Positions 10,401 through 20,923 of a stretch of DNA of 64,000 nucleotides are shown here, in pieces. The stretch is from assembly GCA_963556195.1 (NCBI GenBank), contig OY744519.1, positions 112,034,645 through 112,098,644 on the forward strand. The letters are read 5' to 3'. Origin of the DNA: Sepiola atlantica (lineage: Eukaryota; Mollusca; Cephalopoda; Sepiida; Sepiolidae). Positions within the stretch are counted from its first letter, which is position 1, and the number at the start of each line of letters is the position of its first letter. A model generated the notes under the pieces. The model was not told where the DNA came from. It saw only the letters and a list, made by a program, of their open reading frames with translations, and ran no database searches. The translations under genes were made by a program, and so were the position numbers.

Positions 10401-10441
10401 TTGTATTTGAAATGTGTCGCCTCATTATGTGACACCCTGTA

Positions 10442-11097
10442 CATCATCACTGTTTAAATATGCTAAAACTCACGCTTTATTTCTATTCATTTCCTTTATC
10501 CATTCGACATATCCTGATTTTGTCCTGCAACTGACATTTCTCATTTCCCATTTTCTGAACCTTTAATCTTTTTCTTCTTTATAATTAATTCATCTTTTTG
10601 TTCCAATTTTGTTGTCTTCATTTCTTTAACTTGCACTTCTTTAAAATCTTCTTTTTTTCTACCCTTTTCTTCTTCACTCATTTCCTTCCATTCACACTTC
10701 ATTAACTTCCCTTCATTTTTAATCATTTTCAAAGATTTCTATTTTACATGAATTCATTTCCTTGAAGTTCTCCATATTTTATTACCTTGTTTATGGTTTA
10801 AGCTAACCTTAAATATATCAACCATTTTCTTTTTTCAGCATTTAGTTATAAAAAAACCCATCTCTCATTTGCTGCTGCTTTCAATTTCACTTTATTCATT
10901 TTTTCCCTCCAAATTTTACATCCTTTACTTTCTTCATCTTATTTTTTCTAATCTTGAGACTTCTTTTCTTTCCTTCTTTCATATTTTCAATTTTATGATT
11001 GCTATTACCGCTATTTTAATTTATTTTTGTTTCTTCGATTTTTTTAACACTTTGCCTGTCCAAGTAGATGTTGCAAAATGATTTCTCAGATTGAAAA
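10442..11097. other. AT-rich low-complexity sequence
   Basis: Pyrimidine/AT-rich DNA. The Lys/Glu-rich minus-strand frame (10541-10732) and the Phe/Ser-rich plus frames reflect base composition, not a protein domain. Confidence 0.5.
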
Positions 11098-11424
11098 TTG
11101 CTTCTTATATTCTTTCCATCTTCCTTCTTCCTTTCGTATTCTTTCTTAGCTTTATGCAACCATTACATTTTTTTGCACATAATTTTCTTCACCAGGACAA
11201 TACACAGGCTCGTAATGCTAATAGCATCTAAAATAATGGAACACTCTCACTATTCAGCTGTTCTTGCTCCGTGTGACTTTTTTCTTTTCTCTAAGCTCAA
11301 GAAGATAATTAAGGTGACCAGTTTTGAAGATGTGGAGACCATCAAAACAGTTGTAACGGTGAGCATCTCAGAAGAATCCTTCAAGCAGTCAATGGCATGC
11401 AAAGATCTGGTGATGCCCGGATGA
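11098..11424 (+). pseudogene. Mariner transposase C-terminal fragment
   Basis: The frame from about 11215 reads '..HYSAVLAPCDFFLFSKLKK' and 'IIKVTSFEDVETIKTVV', then 'SEESFKQSMACKDLVM'. This matches the PPYSPDLAPCDFFLFPKLK block and the F.DVE.IK...L end of mariner transposases, including the final catalytic Asp region. The upstream part of the frame is AT-rich and not alignable, so only the last 70 or so codons are transposon-derived. Confidence 0.75.
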
Positions 11425-11429
11425 TGTGC

Positions 11430-11620
11430 AGGACCAACTCCTTCATTGTATGCTCCAAAGATTCGAGTATAAGTCCTAGTACTGAGAAATATTACAAAAA
11501 GAGAGATGATTTTAATAAGATTGGATGACCCTCCCCTTGTCCCCCCCCCAACAAAAAAAACTTTGGATATCTGACCTCCCTCCTCTGCATGCCACTGCTA
11601 TCAGTGCATAGAAATGTAAC
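11430..11620. repeat. Dispersed repeat, copy 1 (pair with 57690)
   Basis: Shares CAACTCCTT, GTATG.TCCAAAGA.TC.AGTATA and ACTGAGAAATATTA with 57690-57850. The class of repeat is unknown; it follows a mariner fragment, so it may be that element's 3' flank. Confidence 0.5.
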
Positions 11621-11844
11621 AGAGAAGGATAAGAAAGTAATAATATTCACCCTTTTGTATCTATAAACCCTGTCTACTCACACATCAACCGTTGTCTGTC
11701 CAAATACTTCTTTTTTTCCTTTCTTATTTAGACAATATAATCTTTAAAACAAACGGATGACGATAACAAAACAAAATGGAAAATATCATTTCATAATCGT
11801 ATCTATGTTGCCTTTTTTGTTAAAGGGGAGGTTAGGGTTCCACT
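11621..11844. other. Unassigned sequence
   Basis: AT-rich spacer; no feature recognised. Confidence 0.3.
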
Positions 11845-13141
11845 GTGTCATATGCAATAAAACATAAAGTGAAAATGTGCGAGACGCAAAAAAAAACGGC
11901 TTTGGCAGACGCAATATGGGAACTGACTTCCCCTGTACAATTAGGTCCACAGTCTTCAGATCCATAGTATCTCTTAGATGGTGGAGCACTACTTCAACGC
12001 CTCCCATGGCAAAAAGGTCACACATTTGATGAGATCTGTGCCCAATACCGCAGATATGTCACAAGTAGATATGGATAGGCATGCATTGTCTTTGATGGGT
12101 ATGAAAGTGGTCCATCCATTAAAGACGCGACTTACAGACACCGAGCAGGGGGCTCTGTTGGTGTTAATGTGTCACTGACCCCTTTAATGGTGTTCAAATT
12201 ACAAAAGGATGTTTTCCTGGCTAATCAAGAAAACAAACAATTGTTCATCAACTTGCTGGGAAAGAGTTTGGAGGAAGCAGGTTGTAAAGTAGTCCATGCA
12301 TCTGGAGACGCTGACATATTGATTGTAAAGACTTCTCTAGAACTGGCACAGACAGGAGAAACGATTTTGATAGCAGATGACACTGACCTATTGATTTTTC
12401 TATGTTATCATACCAATCGAGATGATGTTTACAACATCTTCTTCATGCCACAACCAAAGGATAGTGCAAAAAGTGTGAAAGTCTGGAACATCAAAGAGAT
12501 GAGGAAATCTTTGGAAGATGTGGACTGTTCCAACATTCTTTTCATCCATGCACTACTGGGTTGTGATTCTATATCCAGTGTTTATGGAATTGGGAAGGCA
12601 GCATCCCTTCGAAAGCTGATGGACAATAGAAACTTCCTCAAACTGGCAGAAGTGTTTGGTAAGGATAGCAGTGCAGAAGAGGTTATTGAAGCTGGGGAGA
12701 AGGCTTTAGTGTGCCTGGAAAATGGTAATGATTGGGAAAACATCAATCATCTCCGACTGAGGCGCTTTAAGAAAACGGTTGCAAAAAGCTCAAAGTATGT
12801 TGAGGCCAAATCATTGCCACAAACAAGAGCAGCTACGAAATTCCACAGCCTTCGAGTTTACTTCCAAATTCAGGAATGGAAATGTAGAAACCAGCTAAAA
12901 CCTGACGAGTAGGGATGGAAACTTTCAGATGATAAATTACAACCAAGCAAGACTGACTTGCCGGCTGGTCCTGTAAATTTGTTGGCTATAATTAGGTGTA
13001 ACTGTACTTCAGGATGTACTACAGCATGATGCAGTTGCAGGATATGACATTGACTGTTCAAACTTGTGTGGTAATTGCTAAGGTCTCCACTACAACAACT
13101 CATCACAGTCAGATCTTGATGATGAAGTTACCTTTGACTAG
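11845..13141 (+). pseudogene. FEN1/XPG-like nuclease with Cys-rich C terminus, decayed
   Basis: One frame is readable from about 11848 to 13036, with in-frame stops at 11965, 12076 and 12910; the last stretch to a natural stop at 13139-13141 is in the next frame. The longest clean part (12169-12912, 247 codons) is well conserved. Ordered motifs resemble the flap-endonuclease/PIN core: 'CIVFDGYESGPSIKD' (about 12079-12123), 'GDADILIVKTS' (about 12307), 'ILIADDTDLLIFL' (about 12364) and 'HALLGCDSISSVYGIGKAA' (about 12547), the last like the GCDY..GIG helix-hairpin of FEN1. A Cys-rich tail ('RCNCTSGC', 'CSCR', 'CSNLCGNC') resembles CXC DNA-binding domains. I know this as a recurrent multi-copy uncharacterised protein of invertebrates; its role is unknown. 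Two of the lesions look like CGA-to-TGA and TGG-to-TAG changes. The nuclease assignment is inference from motif order. Confidence 0.75.
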
Positions 13142-13914
13142 TTCATGACAAGAAATGTTCTTTAGTCCGTTCATGAACTTGCTCTGTGGTTATTATGCAA
13201 GAGCCTTGCCCCAGCATTCGACCAACTGACCATTCCTTTATTGTAAATTGTACTTATTTTGTACGTATTTTTTATGAAATGTCAGGAATTAATGTGACAA
13301 TTGTTGCCTTGAAAAAGCCTACTTAGTCTGTTTTTGTACCTTTTATATTCATATTTGTATAAGAAATAAAAAAACCCATTAAAACAATGGCAAGGGTTAG
13401 TCATTTTTGGGTGTTAGTTTATTATTAAGCATATATAGCTACCTATCATTACAATTTAAAACACCAGGAAAATGTCAAGCTGGCTTGAGGTGGGCCCTGT
13501 GTGGGTTTTCATGCAAAAATATTTTTTTATTTCTAATTTAATAAAGATTTTTTTTCAGGAAAAACGTTTATTTTTGTCAGTAATTGTCAGGAATAATGGA
13601 CATAATTGTCAGGAAATGTCAGGAATTTTATGTCTCTAAATTTTAATATTGTTAAGTTAGATTTTTAAGATGGCGCCCGTTCACCCCTTTTCGCAAGGCT
13701 AAATTTGGTAAACTTTCTTTTATCTAAAAGAGAGGTTATTCATGCCCAATATCCAAGTTAAAAACCTTTGTTAGCAATTTGTTTGAGGTTCAGCCACATT
13801 TCGACTGGACTAATGTGATACACAGGACAAGAACAATGTTAGATTTCATGTGAAACAATTTCTCTGCCTTCCCCATTTTCTTTTTCTTTCGAAGTGTTGC
13901 CACTGTCGATAAAA
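13142..13914. other. 3' flank of nuclease-like pseudogene, TGTCAGGAA-rich
   Basis: Contains poly(A)-signal-like AATAAA (13363) and five or so scattered copies of TGTCAGGAA or TGTCAGTAA (13281-13633). No reading frame of interest. Probably 3' UTR and flank of the preceding element. Confidence 0.4.
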
Positions 13915-14385
13915 GGAAGAGTCTATCATGCATGTACGCAGTCTGATGCTGCATGGAAGTGAAACCTGGCCAGTGAGGGTTGAAGAATTGCGTTGCATGG
14001 AGGGAAATGATATGAGAATGATACATACGATGGATGTGTAATGTCAGTCTTAAAGGCAGGTTTAGATCTGTTGACCTCAGAGGAAGATTAAATCTGGACA
14101 GTATAGAAGTGTGCAGAACAGGAAACTTCGATGAATTGGCCATATTGAAAGATTGGATAAGAGTTATTGAGTTAGTAGATGTAGAGCAATTGTAGCAGCA
14201 GGGTCACTTCACAGGGGAAAGCCAAAGAAAAAATGGGAAGAAGTGATAAGGATGTATTTGTTAGAAAGAAGGATAAATAAAGACCTGACCAGAGATAGGT
14301 TAGTTTGAAAGGTAATTTCTAAAAGCCTTTCAACACATGACAGCATGTGCAACCGACGTTAAACCGATGATGATGATGATCTCTA
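13915..14385 (+). pseudogene. LINE 3' end with (GAT)n tail
   Basis: Reads 'LMHGSETWPVRVEELRCMEG' and 'NDMRMI' (about 13945-14020), then in a shifted frame 'GKPKKKWEEVIRMYLLERRI' and 'NKDLTRDRL' (about 14215-14305). These are the C-terminal blocks of endonuclease-RT LINEs. The 3' end is CAACCGACGTTAAACCGATG followed by (ATG)n. Same family as 8358, 14795, 51448 and 56705. Frame shifts and stops show it is dead. Confidence 0.78.
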
Positions 14386-14794
14386 ACATTTGTTACTTTT
14401 TCTCATGAAAGATTTCATTTTTTGCTTGTTTTGCTCTCATTACTATCTTTTTCTTCTCCATTTACTTGCTTGAAACAATAAACAATTATTTTTATTAAAT
14501 CTCTGACACAGCCAAACGCCCTCATTTGTTCTTCCCGCCTGTTTGCCATTTCTTAAAAGCCTCCCTATTTCTGCAAGTGTCTTTCGGTGAAAACCAGGCG
14601 CAGGAAGAATTATTTCTTGTCTCAAAATCATGACAGTTTTTGTTTTGTTTTAATGATCTTGTCATAAGCAGGAAATGCAAATTTAGTTTCAAATTCAAAT
14701 TAAAAAGATAAAATCATTAATGAATGCCTTTTTCACTTTGAGTTTTCATCACCTGAAAACTATTTTCATTCCTAAAGAAAAAAAGATATCTTCT
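14386..14794. other. Unassigned sequence
   Basis: Spacer between two oppositely oriented LINE tails; the minus frame at 14443-14631 has no recognised domain. Confidence 0.3.
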
Positions 14795-15195
14795 TTTTCT
14801 TCTTCTTCTTCTTCTTTTTCTTCTTCTTCTATTCGGTTTAACGTCCGTTTTACATGCTGGCACGCATTGGGCAGCTGTTACAAATTGATTTTCAAACTAC
14901 CCGATATCTGGCCAGGTCTTTATTTTCCACATCAGATCTCAGCCTATCTTTAAGACTGACATCACACATCCATAGTGTCATTCTCACATCATTTCTCTCC
15001 ATGCATCGCATGTCTTCAACTCTCACTGGCCAGGTTTCACTTCCATACATCATCACACTGCATACTCATACATGATAGACTCTTTCCTTGATCGACAGTG
15101 GTAACTCTCTACTGGTTAGTAATGGAAAAAGTTCCCTGAACTTACTCCATCCACTCCTAAATCTTGCAATCACACTAACACCTATTCAATGTAAA
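14795..15195 (-). pseudogene. LINE 3' end with (GAA)n tail
   Basis: Minus-strand copy of the same LINE 3' region: CTGGCCAGGTTTCACTTCC (about 15025-15045), the block TCTTTAAGACTGACATCACA (14949-14968), and the 3' terminus GTTTAACGTCCGTTTTACAT (14836-14855). In its own orientation it ends in a (GAA)n/(AAG)n tract (14792-14830), not the GAT tract of its sister at 13915. Coding remnants are heavily broken. Confidence 0.75.
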
Positions 15196-16032
15196 AATAT
15201 AATTGCAGGATTAATTTTACTAACGATGGAGCAAGACTTACTCTTTGATGAATGTTCTCGTATTGGAGTTCTCCTTCCTCATGTATATAGGTCACCACCT
15301 CCCTAATTTGGTTATGTTTAAAGAAGTGTCCTTTTCTCGGATTGATCTTAAGCTAAAAACAGAATGCACATTTTTACCATTATTTTATTAGTAGGTATAC
15401 AAGACATATAGGTACTGATATCGAATATAAACCAGTTTCCGGGAACTTCATGTCGGAAGCGTTCGGGCATGTTATGTAAACCCTGAGAAATGCCGAGGCG
15501 AATGTTGACAGACGACAACTTCGATACATTGCTGCGTCGTATATTTTTCAGTTTTATTTCTAAGAAATACAGCAAATAACAAAACCGAACAAAACATAGC
15601 GAAATCACTGTTAATAAATAATTTTTTTTGTAGCGAAACAAGGTTAAACAACAGTTAATAAATACATTTTTATTTATTTATTTTTTTGCATTTATTCTTA
15701 AGCAGTTGACTGAATACTATTAAGTCAACTGGTTAAAAAGTCGGGGTTTTGTGTTTCTTAAAACTGAAAAAGAATTTTTCTCTGTGTTTTGGGGGATCTT
15801 TTCTGACATTGTTTTTTTTAATCAGTCGGGTTAAGGTCGGGTTAAAGTTAGGGTTAAACAGAGACTCTTCTATCTCAACCGTATGTCTTGGGCCTCCTAT
15901 CTGACGAGAATTTCGTAACAAATGGTCTTCGCAGAAAAAAAAAATTATGAAGAATCCATGAGCGATTGCTCATTTGACCACATTACCTCCAGTGGATGGT
16001 ATTCTATGGCTGACTCTTCAAACTTAAGTATT
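15196..16032. other. Unassigned sequence
   Basis: No recognised gene or repeat. The small minus frames (15348-15641, 15733-15921) lack known motifs. A single GTTAGGGTTA at 15848 is not a telomere array. Confidence 0.35.
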
Positions 16033-16190
16033 TATATTTACCTCCTCTCCGGGAGGCCAGACACAAAATCAGGTGTGGGTTTTGATGAAAGTGTTTTTTT
16101 ATGGAACGAACTGGATTCGTACCCGACACATCCAGGTCCTCAGTCCGCATCGTTAACCACTCAGCCACCGTGCCATCCCGTGCCTCCCTC
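16033..16190 (-). mobile_element. tRNA-headed SINE
   Basis: On the minus strand: tRNA-like head with A box TGGCTGAGTGGTT (16155-16167) and B box GGTACGAATCC (16113-16123), spaced as in a tRNA. A short body follows, then a tail with CCTCCCGGAGAGGAGGTAAA near 16035. The tail matches the end of the U2-headed SINE at 3343. Not a functional tRNA: the acceptor stem is not maintained and the transcript would run into the body. Confidence 0.75.
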
Positions 16191-16329
16191 AAAAAATTCT
16201 TCCAATGTTCTGGCTTTAATCAATTTCAATTTTGGTTAGAAAATTTGTTGTCTGCCAGCTGACAGCTTTTTGGCTAATCGCATCGGCATCTCTCGGGTAT
16301 TTATGTAACATGCTTGAATGCTGTCGACG

Positions 16330-16770
16330 CAAAGTTAAAGAAATTGAAATTCAAGGAACTTTGTTTGATTGCTGTCTAAAGATTATTTTTGATCTAATTT
16401 AATGCAAATCTGAAATATTTGAATTTTCAAATGGGAGGTTGTTCCCATATTATCTCCCCTAAAACCCTTTCAAATACTCTTAAGAAAGCGCAATTTGGAG
16501 AATATTTATTAATTGATGTCTAATACATATTGTTAAAATTACACAAAAGTCGGAAGTATTTGAATTTTCACGAAGGGCTTCCCCATTCTTTGCCCAGTTT
16601 GCATCAATGTTAATTAAACTAAATATAGCCCACTTTACTCACCCTTACGCCCAGTGGCTGTGTTTCAAAATTAATAATGATCAATTAATTAGTTTAGGAG
16701 TGAATCCTATACATACAAATATATAAACCTATACATATACGTAACGTTATATAAATAGAGATATATAAAA
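16330..16770. repeat. Dispersed repeat, copy 1 (pair with 60375)
   Basis: Long, moderately diverged match to 60375-60760. Shared blocks include TTTAATGCAAATCTGAA, ATTAATTGATGTCTAATAC, AATTTTCACGAAGGGCTT-like and ATAATGATCAATTAATTAGT. Both end in ATATATAAAC-type sequence running to AT tracts. Not coding in either copy. Type of repeat unknown. Confidence 0.7.
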
Positions 16771-18436
16771 TACAGATCATTCCCCCCCTCCCCATACATT
16801 AGTGTTCAATAACTTTCATAACAAAAGACATAGTTCATTTCTGGCACATATTGGTTCATGTTGTTAAAAACACAATTTTTTCTCTGTTGATTTCATTTAT
16901 TTAATTTTTTCCCCCTACTTTCGTTTGTGTAGCTAATAACTTTATTAAATGAAATGGTTAATTAATGTACAGGTCTGGGAGCATAAAAAATTCATAAAGA
17001 GAAAAGAAGACCCATTTTGGCTTTAAATTTGTGCTCATGAAAAGGGACTGCTTTAGCTGGCGTCGGTCTTACCACTCGCCGAATGGGTCTATGATCAATC
17101 AGAAGTTAGATTTGTATAGATAACTCAGATCTCTTGCGTTGTTGATAATATGCTTGTTTATTTAGATTATTAAATCATGTCTTCTCACTATGTGTCAGTA
17201 GAGTTGATACCGTGAACTTGTGATTAAAAAAAAACAATGAAATATGTAAACCAAAAATCAATTAATTCATGATTAAAACAATGGAACAAAAATTGTTACT
17301 TTAATATGCTCTTTGCAATAGGTGAGTTTTAAATAAACAACAGAATATAGTTATTTTTCAAAATTTAAACTGGTAATGTTCATCTGCAAATGATTGCTGT
17401 GATCATAGGATACATTCAGAAATGTTTCCTTTTTATAAATATAACAAGCAAAAAAAACTATCTGCCATCCGGCGTCTATTAATCTAGCTGTAAGTATTCT
17501 TTTAAAATGCATAAGTTTAATTATATATCTTTAATACAAATCTATTGTAATTTTAAAAAACTAATAGTTTTCATTTAAATTACCTCCCTTGAAAATTAAT
17601 GAATATAAAATTTTAAGAAAGGTTTTTGTAATTTATCCTTTTGTTTATTAGATAACTTTAATTAATTACTGTTCATATCTACAAAATGATTGCATATATA
17701 TGAAAGAAATATACAACAATAAAATTATAAATGAATAACACCGAACATTAATTTATTATAAAATGTTTAAAAAAATACTTATTCAACTAAGGTATAAAAT
17801 AGTGTGTTTGAGTTTTGTTCTCTACTATATATACAGTATTTCAAAAGACTATATTTTATTACTGATTTAAATAACAGTGAGTTTTGATGGTAATATAGGT
17901 GTTATAAATGAAAAAAAAATTCGCATTTATTCATTTACATAATATATTTTTATTTTTTAATTACAAATATTTTTTTTGTTTTTTAGAGTAAACGTTTCTT
18001 TTTAAATGATACTTTATTTTGCATAGACATATATTTTATTAAATGAGTTGATAATAATATATATGAGATAGGAATATAAAAATAGTAAAAAAAAACGACT
18101 CAGGATTAATTCATTAATTCTTCAAACTATCATTACTCGCCTCTTTGGTTGCATCATAATTTCCTAAAACTTTACATTGTTCATTCCTGTTTTCACTGTG
18201 GCCAATGAGAAGAGTATTATTTTCCATTGTGGATTTTATTATCCATTCAGTTAATACTGTATTACATTTAGGGTCTTGATTTCAATGTCTGAATTATGAG
18301 GCAAAGCCGAATTCAGGGTCTGAACTCGAATGTTTTCGTCCTTATCATCGTCGTTAATTAATCGTGACTTTCTTTTTTTCAAGTAATTTGTTTTTAGAAG
18401 TTTAGAACGTATTTGTAGCGAAGATGATTTGAACAC
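16771..18436. other. AT-rich unassigned sequence
   Basis: Extended AT-rich DNA with poly(A)/poly(T) runs. No coding frame, RNA gene or clear repeat seen. Confidence 0.45.
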
Positions 18437-18896
18437 TGTCCCAAGTGATAATGGTCACCGACACTCACTGGTCAAAGCGTCAACAACTTGTGTGTTGTCC
18501 ATGCAATGGAAAAGAGGATGCTGGCTATTCTAAACATCCAGGACAGCGAGGCGAGCTGTGTCGGGTTATGCAAATCATTCATTTTGCACAATCAGTAACA
18601 TACAGACATCCGGTGCGGCAAAGCGAGTAGCAGCTGGTTATGCAAATGCTCGGCTGGGTTCAATATAAAGAGTCATGATGCACAATTTGGCAGTTGACTT
18701 CTGAGCCTAATGCTGTTCAGATCAGTGTTTGTGGAAATGTTTTTTTGGTAGTGTATCTGTGTTCGAGTCTCGTGTGAAACGTTGTTTCTGTTATTCATGT
18801 TTATTGCTTGTTGGAAGAAATTGCTTACTTCAGTCGAGTTTTCCTCTCAATATTTCAATAAAACGTTGGCTTCTGTAGGTACTCTTTGCTGTCACA
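18437..18896 (+). promoter_or_regulatory. Candidate solo LTR with duplicated octamer enhancer
   Basis: Two copies of GTTATGCAAAT (18565-18575 and 18637-18647), each containing the POU-factor octamer ATGCAAAT, lie 72 bp apart inside an imperfect direct repeat that begins CATCC. A TATA box TATAAAG follows at 18664 and a poly(A) signal AATAAA at about 18858. The order enhancer-TATA-AATAAA within 460 bp and TGT...ACA ends suggest a solo LTR, but I see no target duplication, so the boundaries are tentative. An unlinked Pol II promoter is the alternative. Confidence 0.4.
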
Positions 18897-19837
18897 GGGA
18901 AATCAGGTCGCAATGGTGCTTTAATAAACTTTTAGTTATTTAATTTTAATGTAAATTGATCTCCCTATGATTTAAAATAAATTTTTCCTATTTTTTCACT
19001 TGTACGATTTTGAACAGTGCCATTTATACTGATACCATTATGACCTAAATTTGAGTATTTCATCAAAGAAAAGCTTTAAATGAATGAAAAATCCGAAATT
19101 TTAAGGCTTTCTTAATAGATAAAAAATCTCATTGTACAAGTTACAGAAATGTGAAATTTCAATACTAAAGAAAGAAAATAATTATCATTTAAAGAATGAA
19201 AAAATTTTAGAAAATGAAAAACAAAATGGAAGTTCAAGAACAAAAACAAAACAAACTACTAAAATAAATAATAATGTAAAATATTTGAAACTAACAATAA
19301 AGACACAAATTTAAATTGGACTTCAAGTTTAAAAATAAAGAACAAATTAAAACAAATGGAGTAAAATTGATCTATTTTAAAAAAGTGAAAACAAAAAAAA
19401 TCTAATAAAAAGATGATGAGACGCAATGATTACCAATGTATATTTTTTTCAGTTTTTAATATTTTTTTAATGTCATTTTATTTTTATGTCAACTAGGAAT
19501 TAAAGACTAATTGGTAGAATATTCGATGTTGGAAAGAAAAAGAATTGCATGAAAAAAAGGCCATAAAAGATTTCCAGTCAGGTCAACATGAACATAAAAT
19601 CAAAGGAAAATAAAATGTCGATAATCAATAATGAAGACTTTGATCCAATGATTGTATTGAACATAAAATCATAAAATCTAAATGAACACTTGCATGAGGA
19701 ACCTCTAAATTAACGCCATCCAGGAAATGGTGAGTGAGTGGGGGTTAAATCTAGTCCAGCCACTTTCAAAAGGAAGGGTTTACTATATCTGTTTTAGAGG
19801 TCCATGCAATCTTCATTCATCAACTTTCAAGTAATAA
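18897..19837. other. AT-rich unassigned sequence
   Basis: A-rich plus strand; the Lys/Asn-rich frame at 19132-19314 is compositional. No feature recognised. Confidence 0.4.
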
Positions 19838-20080
19838 TAAGGCATTTTGGCCCAGCTTCAGTAGGTGTTGTTCATACCAGTTGAGGTTACGTCCTTGACA
19901 GTTAGTCCAATAGTGGCCTTTCTTCTATCGGGCTGAGGTATAGTTCTGTTCAGTCTTAGGAGGTTCGTCCTCCGAGGCTTTACCTTCTCTCTTTGAGAAG
20001 AGGTTAGTTTATTGCTAATCGCCTGAAACACTCATACCGGGGAATGCCGGCAGGAGTTCTCAAGCATTTTTGATGAGCTA
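19838..20080 (+). mobile_element. U2-headed SINE, diverged copy
   Basis: Follows the full element in order: head GGCATTTTGGCCCAGCTTCA (19841; diverged from U2 nt 11-30), CATACCAG, a GGCCTTTC..GGGCT block, CCTCCGAGGCTTTACCTTCT, then the conserved box TTAGTTTATTGCTAATCGCC (20006-20025) and GGGGAATGCCGGCAGG. The body is better preserved than the U2 part. Confidence 0.65.
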
Positions 20081-20923
20081 GAATGCATTTTCTAAAACTC
20101 TACATGACCTTGTATCTAACCTCTTCGTCAAGAGCTATATAAAAAACATTTCTCAAAAACAACTCACTCGTAAATTGAACCGTGGCCTTCATAAAGAGAA
20201 GGCCTTTCCATTGATTCTCGTTTTTCTGCTGACGTCACAGTAGTTGGTGCTAGCCGTCGTCTAACGTAACTTTAAAACAACTGAAATGAACTGCTATTTT
20301 CAGGGGATTATTAAAGGTTCCCTAATGTTTTTATGTTGACTTGTGATCAGGATTAAAAAAAAAAAAAAGGACGAATGCTTGCCTGGAGCTATTTAAATTA
20401 TCTGTTAAATAATTTTTGTGGTAAGAAATATGATAGTGTTAATAAGAACAAATGAGGCAGTAAAAGAAAATTTCAAACATTCAACTAAATTATCCAAGAG
20501 TTTTTTAAGTTTATTCTTGCATTAGTAACTTAATTGCCTATATTTAAATTATTTGTTTGAATTTCATTTATTCTGTTTTTTTTAAATTTTTCTGTCTGTT
20601 TTCATTTTCAATTAACTTATTTATCGTTTTGTTTTCGTTTTAAACTAACTTATTTATCATTTGGTTTCATTTAAAACGGCTATATCGAAATATATATATT
20701 AAAAAGGTTAGCTCTCTAAATAGCTGCCAAGTTTTATAGACTAGTTTTGTCTGATTTTTTAAGCGGTGACAGGACAAATTAACCTACTGTTTTAATTTGT
20801 TTTATTTTTGCGGATTTCTTTTTTTTTGCTTTAATTTTTATTTGGCAAATATTAATAACCAAATAATGAAATCAAACTCGTAATCAAAAATGTTACCACT
20901 CGGACTTAGGGTTATTGGCAGGG
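20081..20923. other. AT-rich unassigned sequence
   Basis: Contains one TGACGTCA palindrome (about 20231) but no gene or recognised repeat. Confidence 0.35.

Larger units (their letters stand above)
8821..10439 (+). mobile_element. Mariner-type DNA transposon (degenerate)
   Basis: Left end TAAGGATGTCCCATAATAG (8821) and right end, read inward, CAGGGTGTCACATAATGAG (from 10439) form imperfect inverted repeats extending to GACACATTT on both sides. Each is flanked by TA (8819-8820 and 10440-10441), the target choice of Tc1/mariner elements. The interior encodes a decayed DDE transposase (8940-9860). A (GA)n run and a U2-SINE-derived array lie between the transposase and the right end. Confidence 0.68.

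Noticed and set aside
10541..10732. Acidic/basic 63-codon minus-strand protein
   Set aside because: Composition follows a pyrimidine-rich tract; no domain.
15845..15860. Telomere repeat (GTTAGGGTTA)
   Set aside because: Less than two units and no array.
16113..16190. Functional tRNA genes at the A/B-box sites (16113, 34508, 50476, 58109)
   Set aside because: They lack a closed acceptor stem and run into repeat bodies; they are SINE heads.
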